Of a stretch of 64,000 nucleotides of DNA, positions 8,990 to 18,401 are shown one piece after another. The stretch covers positions 186,001 through 250,000 of the forward strand of contig JBBQFI010000001.1 in the NCBI GenBank assembly GCA_038321775.1. Reading direction: 5' to 3'. The notes under the pieces were generated by a model. It was not told where the DNA came from. It saw only the letters and a program-made list of their open reading frames with translations, and ran no database searches. Made by a program: the position numbers and the translations under genes. Origin of the DNA: JBBQFI01 sp038321775 (GTDB taxonomy: Bacteria; Verrucomicrobiota; Verrucomicrobiia; Chthoniobacterales; UBA10450). Within the stretch, counting starts at the first letter, position 1. Every line of letters begins with the position of its first letter.

Positions 8990-9078
8990 CGAACATCTTT
9001 TGTTTTCGCGTCTGGTGCCGGCTTCCGCGAAAGCAATCTCCATGATGCGACGCTTCCCGACCGCCGCTACAATAGAGA

Positions 9079-10872
9079 ATGGACGACATCGTCGGCATCG
9101 ATCTGGGAACAACAAATTCGCTCATCGGTGCGATGGAATCCGGTTTTCCCATTTTGCTCGCCGACCGAAATGGTGAACGGCTCACGCCGTCGGTTGTTCA
9201 CTGTTCAAGTTCTGGCGATAACCTTGTCGGCGCACCGGCCGTGCGGATGCGTGCGATTAAGCCCAACGACACAATTTATTCAGTAAAACGTTTCATCGGT
9301 CGACGCAGCGAAGAGATTACGGCGGATGAGCTCGAAGTTTCCTATCAGCTCGTTAGGCAAAAAGGGAAACCGGTTCGCGTGCGCGCGGGTGATCGCGATT
9401 ATTTACCGGAGGAAATATCGGCGCTGGTCTTGGGAAAATTGAAGCATGATGCCGAAGAAGCGCTCGGAAAAACGATATCACGCGCCGTCATCACCGTGCC
9501 GGCGTATTTTAATGACGCGCAGCGCAACGGGACGAAAAAGGCAGGCGAGCTCGCAGGTTTAAGCGTGGAGAGAATCGTCAACGAACCGACAGCGGCCGCG
9601 CTCGCCTACGGCCTCGATAAACTAAAGAGCCGCGCAAAGATCGCGGTTTACGATTTCGGCGGCGGGACGTTCGATGTTTCCATTCTGGAATTGAACGATG
9701 GCGTTTTTGAAGTGCTCTCCACGAATGGGAACACACGTTTAGGCGGTGATGATATCGATCGAGCGTTGCTTGGAAGTGTGTTGGGGAATGAAAGGAACGG
9801 GGAAATTGGCCAGTTGGAGCGACTGCGTGAACAATTAGTCAGTGCGAAACACAAACTTTCCACAGCGGAACAGATTGCCATCGATGTGCCATTTGTTAGG
9901 AACGATGAGAATTTCTCGACGACCCTGACGCGGGAGCAGTTGGAAAAAATTTCGCAACCAATTGTCGAGCAAACTCGTGCGCATTGTCTGCGGGCGCTGG
10001 CGGATGCAAAACTGACCCCGGCCGATCTCGATGAAGTGATTCTTGTGGGAGGTGTAACGCGCATGCCGATCGTGCGTCAACTCGTTAGGGGCATTTTTGG
10101 CCGTGAACCAAACACATCGCAAAATCCGGATGAAGCCGTTGCGATCGGCGCGACGATACAGGCGGGAATACTCTCCGGCGCCGTGCGTGATGTGGTCTTG
10201 CTGGACATCACGCCTCTCTCGTTAGGGATAGAAACTTTCGGCGGCTTGATGAATGTGATCATTCCGCGCAATTCGACCATTCCCACAAAAGCAGGGGAAA
10301 TGTTCACGACCGCGGTTTCGAATCAGACCGCGATGCAGATCAAAGTGCTGCAGGGGGAACGCGAAATGGCGCGGGATAATTGGCCGCTCGGTCAATTTGA
10401 AATCGCGTTCTACCCTGCGCCGAAAGGCGTGCCGCGTGTCGGAGTGCAGTTCGAGATCGACGCCGACGGGATTTTGCATGTGCTGGCGCGCGACACGAAA
10501 ACCGGGGCGGAAAAGATTCTCGAGCTGAAGAGCGCGGTGGATGTTTCCGACGAAGCGGTCGAGGCGATGCTGGCCGATTCGCTCGATCACGCGTTTGAAG
10601 ATGTAAGTGAGCGGATTTGGACGGAGACGAAATTGAAGTCGGAAGAAATGTTACGCGCAGTGGATTCGGCGCTCGCGCTGGCAGGCGATGAAATACCAAT
10701 TCCAGAAAAGGAAACTATTCTGCAATGTGCGACAGCGGTGCGCGAAGCGCTGGAGACGCAGGAAGTGGCGCCATTAAAACAAGCGAATGCGGCGCTCGAT
10801 GACGCAACTCAGGCATTGGCCGCGATCATCGTAGAAAAAGTGATGGCAGAGAATTCGCCCGCGAAAAAGTAG
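9079..10872 (+). CDS. Hsp70 family chaperone (DnaK/HscA-like)
   Basis: 597 residues with complete Hsp70 architecture. The nucleotide-binding domain contains GIDLGTTNSL, IVNEPTAAALAYGLDK, DFGGGTFDVSIL and ILVGGVTRMP. The linker VLLDITPLSLGIET and the substrate-binding beta domain with ADGILHVLARD follow, and a helical lid ends near residue 590. Compared with DnaK (~640), subdomain IIB and the Gly-rich tail are shortened, closer to HscA in length. No DnaJ, GrpE or iron-sulfur genes are adjacent, so the client set is unclear. It stands alone between the 2H enzyme and a convergent TPR gene. Three TCGTTAGG words fall in this gene (near 9351, 10083, 10220), encoding LVR or SLG. A different, lidless Hsp70 is encoded at 44280. 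Confidence 0.93.
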   Translation: MDDIVGIDLGTTNSLIGAMESGFPILLADRNGERLTPSVVHCSSSGDNLVGAPAVRMRAIKPNDTIYSVKRFIGRRSEEITADELEVSYQLVRQKGKPVRVRAGDRDYLPEEISALVLGKLKHDAEEALGKTISRAVITVPAYFNDAQRNGTKKAGELAGLSVERIVNEPTAAALAYGLDKLKSRAKIAVYDFGGGTFDVSILELNDGVFEVLSTNGNTRLGGDDIDRALLGSVLGNERNGEIGQLERLREQLVSAKHKLSTAEQIAIDVPFVRNDENFSTTLTREQLEKISQPIVEQTRAHCLRALADAKLTPADLDEVILVGGVTRMPIVRQLVRGIFGREPNTSQNPDEAVAIGATIQAGILSGAVRDVVLLDITPLSLGIETFGGLMNVIIPRNSTIPTKAGEMFTTAVSNQTAMQIKVLQGEREMARDNWPLGQFEIAFYPAPKGVPRVGVQFEIDADGILHVLARDTKTGAEKILELKSAVDVSDEAVEAMLADSLDHAFEDVSERIWTETKLKSEEMLRAVDSALALAGDEIPIPEKETILQCATAVREALETQEVAPLKQANAALDDATQALAAIIVEKVMAENSPAKK

Positions 10873-10888
10873 CGCGCTTCATCGTAAA

Positions 10889-12703
10889 CTACGCGCTCGC
10901 AGAAGCGGACGGCGACGAATTCCCGCCAGGAGTCGGCGAGGGGAGGGCATCGAATTTCTTTTTGGCTTCGTCAAGCAATCGCTTTTCTTCGGGAAAAAGC
11001 GGGCCGTGCTGTGCGGCCTCGAGGTATTCCTTCGCCAGTTCGGGTTGGTTTTCATCGAGCAGCAAAATGGCAACATAAACGGCGGCGTGAGAGTCGTGCA
11101 ATTTTTCGTTAGGCAATTTCTTTAGAATGTCGATGCCTTCGCCTGTGCGTCCATGGCTGTAGAGCGAAAAGGCGTAAGTCACCGCGCAGTTCACATCGTT
11201 AGGTTCTTTGTCGTAAGCCTCTTTCGCAAGGCGATGGCTTTCGGAGGCGTTGCGTTCAATTAACATTCCGAGACGTGCATAGTCGGCCATCGCTCCGATC
11301 TCGTTAGGCGAACTTTCATGCAATCGCTCCATGGTTTTATAGAGATTCGGCAGATCGTTTTTCTGGCGATAGATCTGGACGAGCGCATCGAGAGCTTCGC
11401 GCCGGGTCGGCGTATTTTTCGAAACCTGCAGCCACAATTGTTCGGCTTCCGGTATCAATCCCCATTTTGTCGCAAGTCGCGCAAGATCGGCTTGTCGCTG
11501 CGGTTTATTCGCCGCCGCGTAATCGGCCGAACTCCAAAGTGAATCGAACTCGGCATCGGCTGCGGAGACGCGCGATTGCCTGGCGGCGTAGGCCTGGTAG
11601 GTGAGACGCAAATATTCGGAGTCGCCCCAATCGCCGCTGCGTGTCCAACGTTTCAGACGCGACCAATTTTTTACCGCGGCAAACGCCTCGGCAATGGCCA
11701 CGGCAGCCGGCGGATGCGTCGTTTCGTCGGATTTTAATTTCTCCACCCATTTGAGGACGTCCGCGGAAAGGTCGTGCTGGTTCATCCAGTTCATGAGCAG
11801 AGCGAGATCGTTGGGATTACGCGCCGCGACCGGTTTCACTTTTTCCAAAAGTGCGCCAAATTTTTTCGGGTCGAGTTTTTGGTAGAACTCAAGGCAAAGA
11901 AGGTAATCCGCGAAAGTGACCTGCTGACTCATCTGCAGTTCCTGCGCAAAACCATCCGCCGCGAGCAGGTTGTTGTGTTCTACCGCATCGGTTAGAAGCG
12001 CACGCAATGCGCCAGCGTGAAATTCGCCAATCTTCGTTAGTCGTTCGAGGGCATTTCGCGCGCTCGCGCTCTTTTTTTCATCGGGCGAATGGATTTGAAT
12101 AACGGCGAGGTTGAATTGGTAAACATCGTTGTTGGGTTCTTTTTCCACCGCGGCAGCGAACTGCTTTTCCACTTCTGTTTCGTCGCCTTGAGCCCGCGCC
12201 AGCCAGCCAGCGACGATGTGATACGACGCCTTATCCCGGTCGTTAGGCGAAATGTCCTCGAGCGCCTTGCGCGCGGTGTCGATTTGACCAAAACGCAAAG
12301 CGGCCGAGACGAGATTGAGATGACTGTCGAGATCGTTCGGAAGCATCCGCGCGATTTGCGCGCGCCAGGCGACGGTTTCCTGTCTGCTCTCTTTCTCCGT
12401 CGCTTCTGCAAGAATATAGAACGCCGGAAGCGAATCGCCTTTAACTCGCAATGCATTCTGCGCGGCGCGATAGGCTTCGTCGAATTTTTCCGCGCGCAAC
12501 ATTTGATCCGCGTGTTTAAGTAAACGCGATTCCCGCCAACTGCTGTAGGCCGCGGGCGCGTAAATAATGAGCAGGACCGTGATCGCGATGCCTACCGCCG
12601 TCGCACCGAGAACGAGCGCGACACGGTTTGGCTTCAGTTCCGGTTTAAAAGTTGGGGACGACCGAACGCGTTTGCGTCGAATGCGTTTAACCGATTTGCC
12701 CAT
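10889..12703 (-). CDS. Membrane-anchored TPR repeat protein
   Basis: 604 residues. A basic N-terminus (KRIRRKRVR) precedes one transmembrane helix at about residues 28-50 (VALVLGATAVGIAITVLLIIYAP). The rest is helical TPR-like repeats that probably face the periplasm, ending in a Ser/Pro-rich tail. Typical pairs are KFDEAYRAAQNAL and NQPELAKEYLEAAQHG. It follows the AI-2E permease gene by 56 bases and is likely in the same leftward operon. It probably assembles a protein complex, possibly for envelope or polysaccharide export, but nothing in the sequence identifies the partner. Several PNE/PND dipeptides here are encoded by the CCTAACGA word. Confidence 0.8.
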   Translation of the reverse strand: MGKSVKRIRRKRVRSSPTFKPELKPNRVALVLGATAVGIAITVLLIIYAPAAYSSWRESRLLKHADQMLRAEKFDEAYRAAQNALRVKGDSLPAFYILAEATEKESRQETVAWRAQIARMLPNDLDSHLNLVSAALRFGQIDTARKALEDISPNDRDKASYHIVAGWLARAQGDETEVEKQFAAAVEKEPNNDVYQFNLAVIQIHSPDEKKSASARNALERLTKIGEFHAGALRALLTDAVEHNNLLAADGFAQELQMSQQVTFADYLLCLEFYQKLDPKKFGALLEKVKPVAARNPNDLALLMNWMNQHDLSADVLKWVEKLKSDETTHPPAAVAIAEAFAAVKNWSRLKRWTRSGDWGDSEYLRLTYQAYAARQSRVSAADAEFDSLWSSADYAAANKPQRQADLARLATKWGLIPEAEQLWLQVSKNTPTRREALDALVQIYRQKNDLPNLYKTMERLHESSPNEIGAMADYARLGMLIERNASESHRLAKEAYDKEPNDVNCAVTYAFSLYSHGRTGEGIDILKKLPNEKLHDSHAAVYVAILLLDENQPELAKEYLEAAQHGPLFPEEKRLLDEAKKKFDALPSPTPGGNSSPSASASA

Positions 12704-12759
12704 TCCAGTCTCTTATGCCTGTGCGCAGCGAGATTGCAAATGAGCCTAACGTTGGAAAG

Positions 12760-14136
12760 CTAGGCTTCAGCTGCCTGCTCTGATTCGTGGACCACGGGCA
12801 CCTCCTCGATTGTTTCCATGACTTCTTCGCGCAAGCGGGCGCCCCAAACATAACGAGCAAGCAATACTTTTATCGTGGCGGTAAGAGGTATGGCGAGAAT
12901 GGGTCCGAGCAACCCGCCAATCAACAAACCCCAGACAAATATTGAAACGATCACCGTCATGGGATGCAGACCAACGGAATTGCCGACGATGCGTGGCGCG
13001 TAAAACATGCCTTCGAGATTTTGCACGACAATGAAAATGACCGTGACCCATAACGGATTCCACCAATCGCCATACTGCGCTGCTGCAATCAAGACCGCTG
13101 GGACCCAGCAAAGAATAATTCCGATGTAAGGAATCATTGTGAGCACGACCACGAGACAACCGATCAACGGCGCAAAATTTAACCCATAAATAGAAAGAGC
13201 GACGCCGATGAGCAGACCGTCGACGAGACAGACGAGAAGTTGTCCGCGAAAATAAGCGATGATGTAGCTGTTAATTTGTAAGAGACAGTCGGCCACTTCG
13301 TCTTTCAGCGCAGAATCGCGCAGAGGGAGATATTCTTTCCAACGCCGCGCGATGTCTGGCCGCTCTTTCAAGAGAAAAAACAGATAGATTGGAACCATGA
13401 CAAGACTGAGGAGAAAGCCGAACGCGCCAAGAAATCCGCCGATGCTTTTTTGCGTCAGATTCCAAAGCTTTTCGCTCAAGTTCGGAATCTGACTTTGCAG
13501 GTTAGGCAGCTGTTTCTGCACCCATTCCTGAATGCGCTGGCGTTCGGCGGAACTGATCTTAGCCGGTGCAGCTTTGACTTCCTCAATTCCAGCGGACGCA
13601 TCGTCTGTGGCTGGTTGTGGGGACGCGGCGGGTGTGGGCGTTGGCGAAGAACGCGAGGGTGAGCCTAAAACCCAATCAACGAAACTGGTCGCGGCTGCTG
13701 ATTTTCCTTTCGTCGCTCCGGGCATTCCAAAAGTGCGATCGTATTTGTAGATCAGATCGACCAGGCTATCGCGCGCGCGTTGCGTATAGGCTGGCAGTTC
13801 CTTGGCAGCGCTTGCGCTCTGCATTGAAATCACCGGCACCAGCCACGCGAGTAATCCGCCGATCGCCAAAAAGGCGACGGCAAAAAGAAGCAGCGTTGCC
13901 TTCGTCCTTCCAATCCGACTGCGACGAACCAGATAACTGACAACCGGATCGAGGAGGTAAGCGAGGATCGCAGCAATCGCGACCGGGATCAGTATCGGCT
14001 GGAGAAATCCGATCACATTCGAGGCCAGCCAGATCACGGAAACGACAACGCCCACAATAAAGACGATAAAAATCGCGGTCAGCGCCGCCCACATTATTTG
14101 GCGCTGCGAAGGCGTCGGATATTTTTTCACGCGCAC
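12760..14136 (-). CDS. AI-2E family transporter (PerM/TqsA-type permease)
   Basis: 458-residue polytopic protein of the AI-2 exporter superfamily. An N-terminal pair of helices (AALTAIFIVFIVGVVVS, then ILIPVAIAAILAYLLDP) carries the family signature P-x4-A-x3-AYLL-P. A large cytosolic or periplasmic insertion at ~115-210 has a Pro/Ser-rich linker. The C-terminal block (LIGCLVVVLTMIPYIG and GNSVGLHPMTVIVSIFVWG) completes eight predicted spans. Members export autoinducer-2 or act as Na+/H+ or general efflux permeases, so the substrate is unknown here. The start is GTG at 14136; a second GTG two codons later is possible. It sits between two TPR protein genes with short gaps. Confidence 0.88.
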   Translation of the reverse strand: MRVKKYPTPSQRQIMWAALTAIFIVFIVGVVVSVIWLASNVIGFLQPILIPVAIAAILAYLLDPVVSYLVRRSRIGRTKATLLLFAVAFLAIGGLLAWLVPVISMQSASAAKELPAYTQRARDSLVDLIYKYDRTFGMPGATKGKSAAATSFVDWVLGSPSRSSPTPTPAASPQPATDDASAGIEEVKAAPAKISSAERQRIQEWVQKQLPNLQSQIPNLSEKLWNLTQKSIGGFLGAFGFLLSLVMVPIYLFFLLKERPDIARRWKEYLPLRDSALKDEVADCLLQINSYIIAYFRGQLLVCLVDGLLIGVALSIYGLNFAPLIGCLVVVLTMIPYIGIILCWVPAVLIAAAQYGDWWNPLWVTVIFIVVQNLEGMFYAPRIVGNSVGLHPMTVIVSIFVWGLLIGGLLGPILAIPLTATIKVLLARYVWGARLREEVMETIEEVPVVHESEQAAEA

Positions 14137-14155
14137 GATTCCTTCGGCATCAAAA

Positions 14156-15991
14156 CTATTGCAGCGGGTTTGTCTTCGCCGATTGCCCTTTGCTCATCTT
14201 TGTTTTCGCGCTCTCGATTTTAGCGGCAACCGACTTGTCTCCCGGCTCGAGCAAGATCGCTTTCTGCCAATACTCGAGTGCCTGTGCGACATTGTTCAGT
14301 TTCGAATACGTATCCCCGATGTGAACAAATACCGTGGCGTCCGGCTTTGGAATTCCTTTCGCCGCGCGCAATAAATAATCGAGAGCATCGTTATATTTCG
14401 CTTTCCGAAAATTGAGCCAACCCATGCTGTCGAGGTAAGCGCCGCTGTTCGGATCAAGTTCGAGCGCGTGCTTGATCATCTGTTCGGCTTCCTCGAGGTG
14501 CATGTTGTGTTCGACCCACATGTAACCAAGATAGTTGTAGGCTTCCGCGGCATTGGCGGGATCGAGCGCGATCGAACGCTTGAAAAGGTCCGCGGCTTTA
14601 TCGAAGAAACCGGCCTGATCTGCCGTCGCGCCGTAATCGAAATAAAAACGCGCGTTGACGATTTCCGAGGAAGAAAGCTCGGCTTCCCGTAACGCTTCCT
14701 CGAATGTGGTCACGGCCGCTTGTGGTTGCTTCGTTTCGCGCAAAGCGATCGCCAGGTAATAGGTGATCTCTGGCACATCCGGAAAACGGCGCCGCGCATC
14801 GCGCAAAACACGGACCGCGTGTTCGTTTTCTCTTAATCGACCGAGAAGCAGTTCGCCGAGACGTAAAAAATTTGTCGGGCGAGTTGGGTTGATAAGCAGA
14901 CTTTGTTCGTAGTTCTGCGCGGCTTTACTAAAATCTGCTTTCGATTTGTCGGTTTGATTGTTCCGCTCAAGGGCGCGCGCTTCGTCTTCGTAAACTCCGG
15001 CGAGCAATTCATACGCTTGCCACTTTTCCGGATGGGAATGGATGATCTGTTGGAGCATCTCAATTGCCTGCGGCCATTGGCTGGTGAGCACGAAACCGGT
15101 GGCAAGTTTTTCGCGCGCATTGGAATCATCGGGCGACCGCTCTAGAACCTTGAGATAAAAAGGAAGCGCTTCTTTGATTTGCTGCGAGGCGGCGAAATAA
15201 TCGGCTACCTCTTTCAAAACATCCGCATCATCCGCGCCGAGATCTGCGGCTTTGGTGAAAATAGAATTTACGCGTTGCACTTCGGCCGGGTTCGGCGCGA
15301 TGTCCGCTTTGAAAATGACCGAGGCGAAGAGTTTGCCGAGTTGAATCAAAAAAGTCGGATTCTTACTATCGACTTCGAGCGCACGATCGAGGGCATCAAG
15401 CGCCTTTTGCGGTTGGCCCATTGCTAGTTCGATTTCGTAGAGTCGTTGATAGACTTCGATATTTTGCGGATCCAAAGCGAGCGCCTGCTCTGCATACTTC
15501 AACGCCTGATCCATTTTCTTAAGGTCCCTCGAATAAATGATGGCGAGTTGCAGATAAGGCGGACCTGCCTCTTTCGGATTCGCTTTGATCGCATCCTTCA
15601 AAATGTCGATCGCGAGAGGATAATCATCCTGTCGGGTCAGCAATTCGGCGACGTGAGTGGCGAGATCGATTTCGCCGGGGTCGACGTTGAGAACTTTTTG
15701 GAAGGAGTCGATCGCCTTCTCCATTTCACCGAGATCTTCCCAGCGTTCGCCTTGAACAAAATGCGCAAGCGCATCGGCTTTACGGACATTGCCCGGATCC
15801 AGGCTTAAATCTTTGGGCGGCACGCGAACGAAGGAATCGTCGTTCTTTTCCGTTTTCACGACCGGTGTAGCCGGTCGGACATTTCGCAGCGGAGGTTTGA
15901 CCGAGGGGCGAGCGAGACTGCTCGAGATTGGCAAAATGAAGGCGATCGCGCAGACGAGCGCACGCCAGGTCGCAATCCTGCGGGGTTTCAC
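14156..15991 (-). CDS. Secreted or periplasmic TPR repeat protein
   Basis: About 611 residues from the GTG at 15991, which gives a good signal peptide (KPRR then ALVCAIAFILPISSSLA). A longer frame to a TTG at 16066 would put a TCGTTAGGC word and non-conserved residues before it. The mature protein is ~13 TPR units, such as EKAIDSFQKVLNVDPGEIDL and EAEQMIKHALELDPNSGAYL. The final repeats (YLDSMGWLNFRKAKYNDALDYL) resemble BamD/PilF- or PEP-CTERM-system TPR proteins. It is followed after 19 bases by the AI-2E permease. A scaffold role in the periplasm is likely. An exosortase gene lies elsewhere in the window, but no direct link is visible. Confidence 0.82.
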   Translation of the reverse strand: MKPRRIATWRALVCAIAFILPISSSLARPSVKPPLRNVRPATPVVKTEKNDDSFVRVPPKDLSLDPGNVRKADALAHFVQGERWEDLGEMEKAIDSFQKVLNVDPGEIDLATHVAELLTRQDDYPLAIDILKDAIKANPKEAGPPYLQLAIIYSRDLKKMDQALKYAEQALALDPQNIEVYQRLYEIELAMGQPQKALDALDRALEVDSKNPTFLIQLGKLFASVIFKADIAPNPAEVQRVNSIFTKAADLGADDADVLKEVADYFAASQQIKEALPFYLKVLERSPDDSNAREKLATGFVLTSQWPQAIEMLQQIIHSHPEKWQAYELLAGVYEDEARALERNNQTDKSKADFSKAAQNYEQSLLINPTRPTNFLRLGELLLGRLRENEHAVRVLRDARRRFPDVPEITYYLAIALRETKQPQAAVTTFEEALREAELSSSEIVNARFYFDYGATADQAGFFDKAADLFKRSIALDPANAAEAYNYLGYMWVEHNMHLEEAEQMIKHALELDPNSGAYLDSMGWLNFRKAKYNDALDYLLRAAKGIPKPDATVFVHIGDTYSKLNNVAQALEYWQKAILLEPGDKSVAAKIESAKTKMSKGQSAKTNPLQ

Positions 15992-16069
15992 GGCAGGAGT
16001 GTAACGGGACGAAAAGGAAGGTGCAAACGCGGACGCCCCTTGCCTAACGAATAATCGCGACCGCAAAAA

Positions 16070-16174
16070 CTACGATTTATAACGGAGACGCTTCTTGTGG
16101 CGATTCTCTTTCATGCGTTTGCGGCGCTTGTGTTTAGAGATTTTCGCCTTGCGACGTTTTTTTAGAGAGCCCAT
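16070..16174 (-). CDS. AURKAIP1/COX24-type small ribosomal protein (bS22-like), 34 aa
   Basis: A 34-codon frame, ATG at 16174 to TAG at 16070, translates to MGSLKKRRKAKISKHKRRKR followed by a basic helix ending RYKS. This is the bacterial form of the AURKAIP1/COX24 domain, related to mitochondrial mS38 and actinobacterial bS22, which bind the decoding region of the small subunit. Nearly half the residues are Lys or Arg and there are no acidic residues apart from one Glu. It lies between the peroxiredoxin gene (52 bases upstream) and the TPR gene on the same strand. Genes this short are often missed. No Shine-Dalgarno box is obvious. Confidence 0.85.
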   Translation of the reverse strand: MGSLKKRRKAKISKHKRRKRMKENRHKKRLRYKS

Positions 16175-16226
16175 GCGGTTTGATCAGCGGAGCGCAATGC
16201 AAGCACTGGTCGGTGCAAACTGCAAC

Positions 16227-16733
16227 TCACTTCTTCGTGTCGCGCAAGGTTTCTTCCAGGAGTGCGGCATGCTCGGCCGGCTTGACCCGGCGAAAAATCT
16301 TCGCGATACGGCCCGCGGCATCGATCACGAATGAGGTTCTCTCCGTGCCCATGTATTTCTTCCCATACATGTTTTTCTCCACCCAAACGCCGTAAGCCTC
16401 AGCCATCTTATGTTCGGGATCCGAAAGCAGCGGAAATGGCAGTTGGTATTTTGCGATAAATTTTTCGTGGCTCTCGATTGGATCCACGCTGACACCGAAG
16501 ATTTCGGCGCGTCCATCGAAATCGCTCCAGGCGTCGCGCAGTCCGCACGCTTGAGCGGTACATCCCGGCGTGTCGTCTTTCGGATAAAAATACAAAACGA
16601 TCAGAGCGCCGCGAAAATCATCGAGTGAGACTTGGCGACCAGAATTGTATTTGCCGCTCACGGCGGTGGCACTGAACGGCGGCGCGGGATCACCGATTTT
16701 CAATTCGGAAGTCTCTGCGTTTTTATTTGTCAT
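16227..16733 (-). CDS. bcp: Peroxiredoxin, BCP/PrxQ type (thiol peroxidase)
   Basis: 168 residues from the ATG at 16733, which shares its A with the TGA of the upstream CDF gene (TGATG). Reduces hydrogen peroxide and organic hydroperoxides using thioredoxin. The peroxidatic Cys58 lies in YPKDDTPGCTAQAC and the resolving Cys63 five residues later, the C-x4-C signature of atypical two-cysteine BCP/PrxQ. The Arg in the active site (GTERTSFVID) is present. An upstream in-frame start at 16763 would add ten residues and a longer overlap; it is less likely. Translational coupling to metal-transport genes suggests a combined metal and oxidative stress operon. Confidence 0.93.
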   Translation of the reverse strand: MTNKNAETSELKIGDPAPPFSATAVSGKYNSGRQVSLDDFRGALIVLYFYPKDDTPGCTAQACGLRDAWSDFDGRAEIFGVSVDPIESHEKFIAKYQLPFPLLSDPEHKMAEAYGVWVEKNMYGKKYMGTERTSFVIDAAGRIAKIFRRVKPAEHAALLEETLRDTKK

Positions 16734-17650
16734 CAAACTGTTTCTTCGGAAGCGAGGCTGCATTCATGCTCGATCGTTTCGAATTGCAGCGTCGCGTGGT
16801 GGATTTGGAATTGCACGAGCAAATCCTTCGCGGCCTTATCGAGGAGCGAGCAATCGCAATCATCGACGTCGCGCACTAAATGTGCGGTCAACGCGGTTTC
16901 CGTGGTGCTCATCGGCCAGACGTGAAGATCATGCACGGCGGTGACATGCGGCAGGCTGGTCAAATACGCGCGCACTTCCGCGATCTCGATTCCCTCGGGC
17001 ACACCGTGCAACGCGAGATTGATTGAATCGCGCAGCAAACTCCACGTTCCCCAGACAATGACCGCGGCAATCACCAAACTCACCGCCGGATCGATCCAGC
17101 GGATTCCAGTTACAAGAATCGCCCAACCCGCGAGCACAACGCCGAGCGAAACGACCGCGTCGGCCGCCATGTGCATGAACGCGCCACGAATATTCAAGTC
17201 GTGCTTTCGTCCTGAGAAAAACATCAGCGCGGTTGCGGTGTTGATGACGATGCCGATCGCAGACACCCAGATGATTGTTTTCCCTGCGACATCGGGTGGA
17301 TTGGGCAAACGACGAACGGCTTCCCAGGCGATCGCACCCACGGAAACGAGAAGAAGAATTCCGTTGAAGAGCGCCGCAAGTATTGACGAACTTTTCCATC
17401 CGTAGGTGCGCCGTTCCGTTGGAGCGCGACGCGATAACGTGGCGGCACACCAGGCGAGCAACAATCCGAGGACGTCGCTCATGTTGTGGCCGGCGTCGGC
17501 AATCAGCGCGAGCGAATGCGCGAAAAATCCGAAGCCAGCTTCAATCACGACAAACGCCAAATTCAAAGCGACACCGATCGCGAATGCGCTTGTGAACGAA
17601 ACGTTCGCGGCTCCGTGACCCATGGAGCAGTCGTGTTTCCCTTGTGTCAT
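16733..17650 (-). CDS. Cation diffusion facilitator (zinc/cobalt exporter, CzcD/ZitB-like)
   Basis: 305-residue CDF transporter that exports Zn2+ or similar divalent cations from the cytosol against protons. Six spans are predicted. The metal site is in helices 2 and 5: ADAGHNMSDVLG and MHMAADAVVSLG, both with the H-x3-D pattern of zinc-selective members. The C-terminal cytosolic domain has HGVPEGIEIAEV and VHDLHVWPMS, the dimerising metal-sensor fold. Cys and His residues at the N-terminus (HDCSMGHG) may bind metal. It overlaps the upstream permease gene by four bases and the downstream peroxiredoxin by one, so all three are one operon. Confidence 0.93.
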   Translation of the reverse strand: MTQGKHDCSMGHGAANVSFTSAFAIGVALNLAFVVIEAGFGFFAHSLALIADAGHNMSDVLGLLLAWCAATLSRRAPTERRTYGWKSSSILAALFNGILLLVSVGAIAWEAVRRLPNPPDVAGKTIIWVSAIGIVINTATALMFFSGRKHDLNIRGAFMHMAADAVVSLGVVLAGWAILVTGIRWIDPAVSLVIAAVIVWGTWSLLRDSINLALHGVPEGIEIAEVRAYLTSLPHVTAVHDLHVWPMSTTETALTAHLVRDVDDCDCSLLDKAAKDLLVQFQIHHATLQFETIEHECSLASEETV

Positions 17651-18339
17651 TTCTCAAATAAAATAATTAGCACGCCGATTACGCAAAGCAGGAAACCCAT
17701 CAATCCACTCTCGTATTTTTCGAGCAGACCGAGTTTGATTTTGCGAACACCGGCGAGCGTTAGTGCGGTAAAAATTACCATGCCGGTAACGCAACCGATC
17801 GAAAGAATCGCTGTTAGAAGCGCAAAGCCCGCCCAGCCATAACGAACACCGGAAGCGTAAATCGGAAGAAATGCTTCGCACGGCGAAAAGGTTAGCAACG
17901 CGAGCAGACCGGTAATTGCCGTCCGATCGGAAACCGGCCGCGGCCTTTCGTGTTCGTGATAATGATCATGCTCGTCAGCTTCATGTGCATGCGCATGCCC
18001 GCCTAACAAGTGGGTATGCGGATGACCTTTGGTAATCACCTGGCGAAGAATATAAAATAATCCGAGCAATAGGAGTGCCGTACCCGCGATTCGTGGAAAC
18101 CAATTCCCGATCTTTTCGTTCAAGACGATCCCAAACCATGCGATGAAGAGGCCCAGTAACGCCGTGAACAAAACATGTCCGCTGCCGGCGAACGCGGTGA
18201 TCGCGAGAGTGCGCGCATGACTCCACCGTTGTGCTCGCGCGGTGAGAACGAACGGCAGCCAATGCGTTGGAATGGCGGCATGGAAAAACGCCACACCAAA
18301 GCCGGTGATCGCGATTGTCGTTAAAACCGCTTCGTTCAT
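17647..18339 (-). CDS. Integral membrane protein with His-rich loop (NicO/RcnA-like metal permease)
   Basis: 230 residues with six predicted helices in two inverted halves. The first half has FFHAAIPTHWLPFVL and the second LLTFSPCEAFLPIY, motifs like the paired H- and P-C-containing helices of nickel/cobalt (NicO) and related permeases. Between the halves is a loop with about ten histidines (HPHTH..HAHAHEADEHDHYHEHE), a typical metal-buffering segment. The ATG/TGA overlap with the CDF gene supports a joint role in divalent metal homeostasis. I cannot tell import from export; Ni, Co or Zn are candidates. Confidence 0.75.
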   Translation of the reverse strand: MNEAVLTTIAITGFGVAFFHAAIPTHWLPFVLTARAQRWSHARTLAITAFAGSGHVLFTALLGLFIAWFGIVLNEKIGNWFPRIAGTALLLLGLFYILRQVITKGHPHTHLLGGHAHAHEADEHDHYHEHERPRPVSDRTAITGLLALLTFSPCEAFLPIYASGVRYGWAGFALLTAILSIGCVTGMVIFTALTLAGVRKIKLGLLEKYESGLMGFLLCVIGVLIILFEK

Positions 18340-18401
18340 TTAGCGACAATGTGGCGGCACTTGCGCGACTGCCAATGGTTTTCAATCGCCGGGCGGAGAA
18401 A

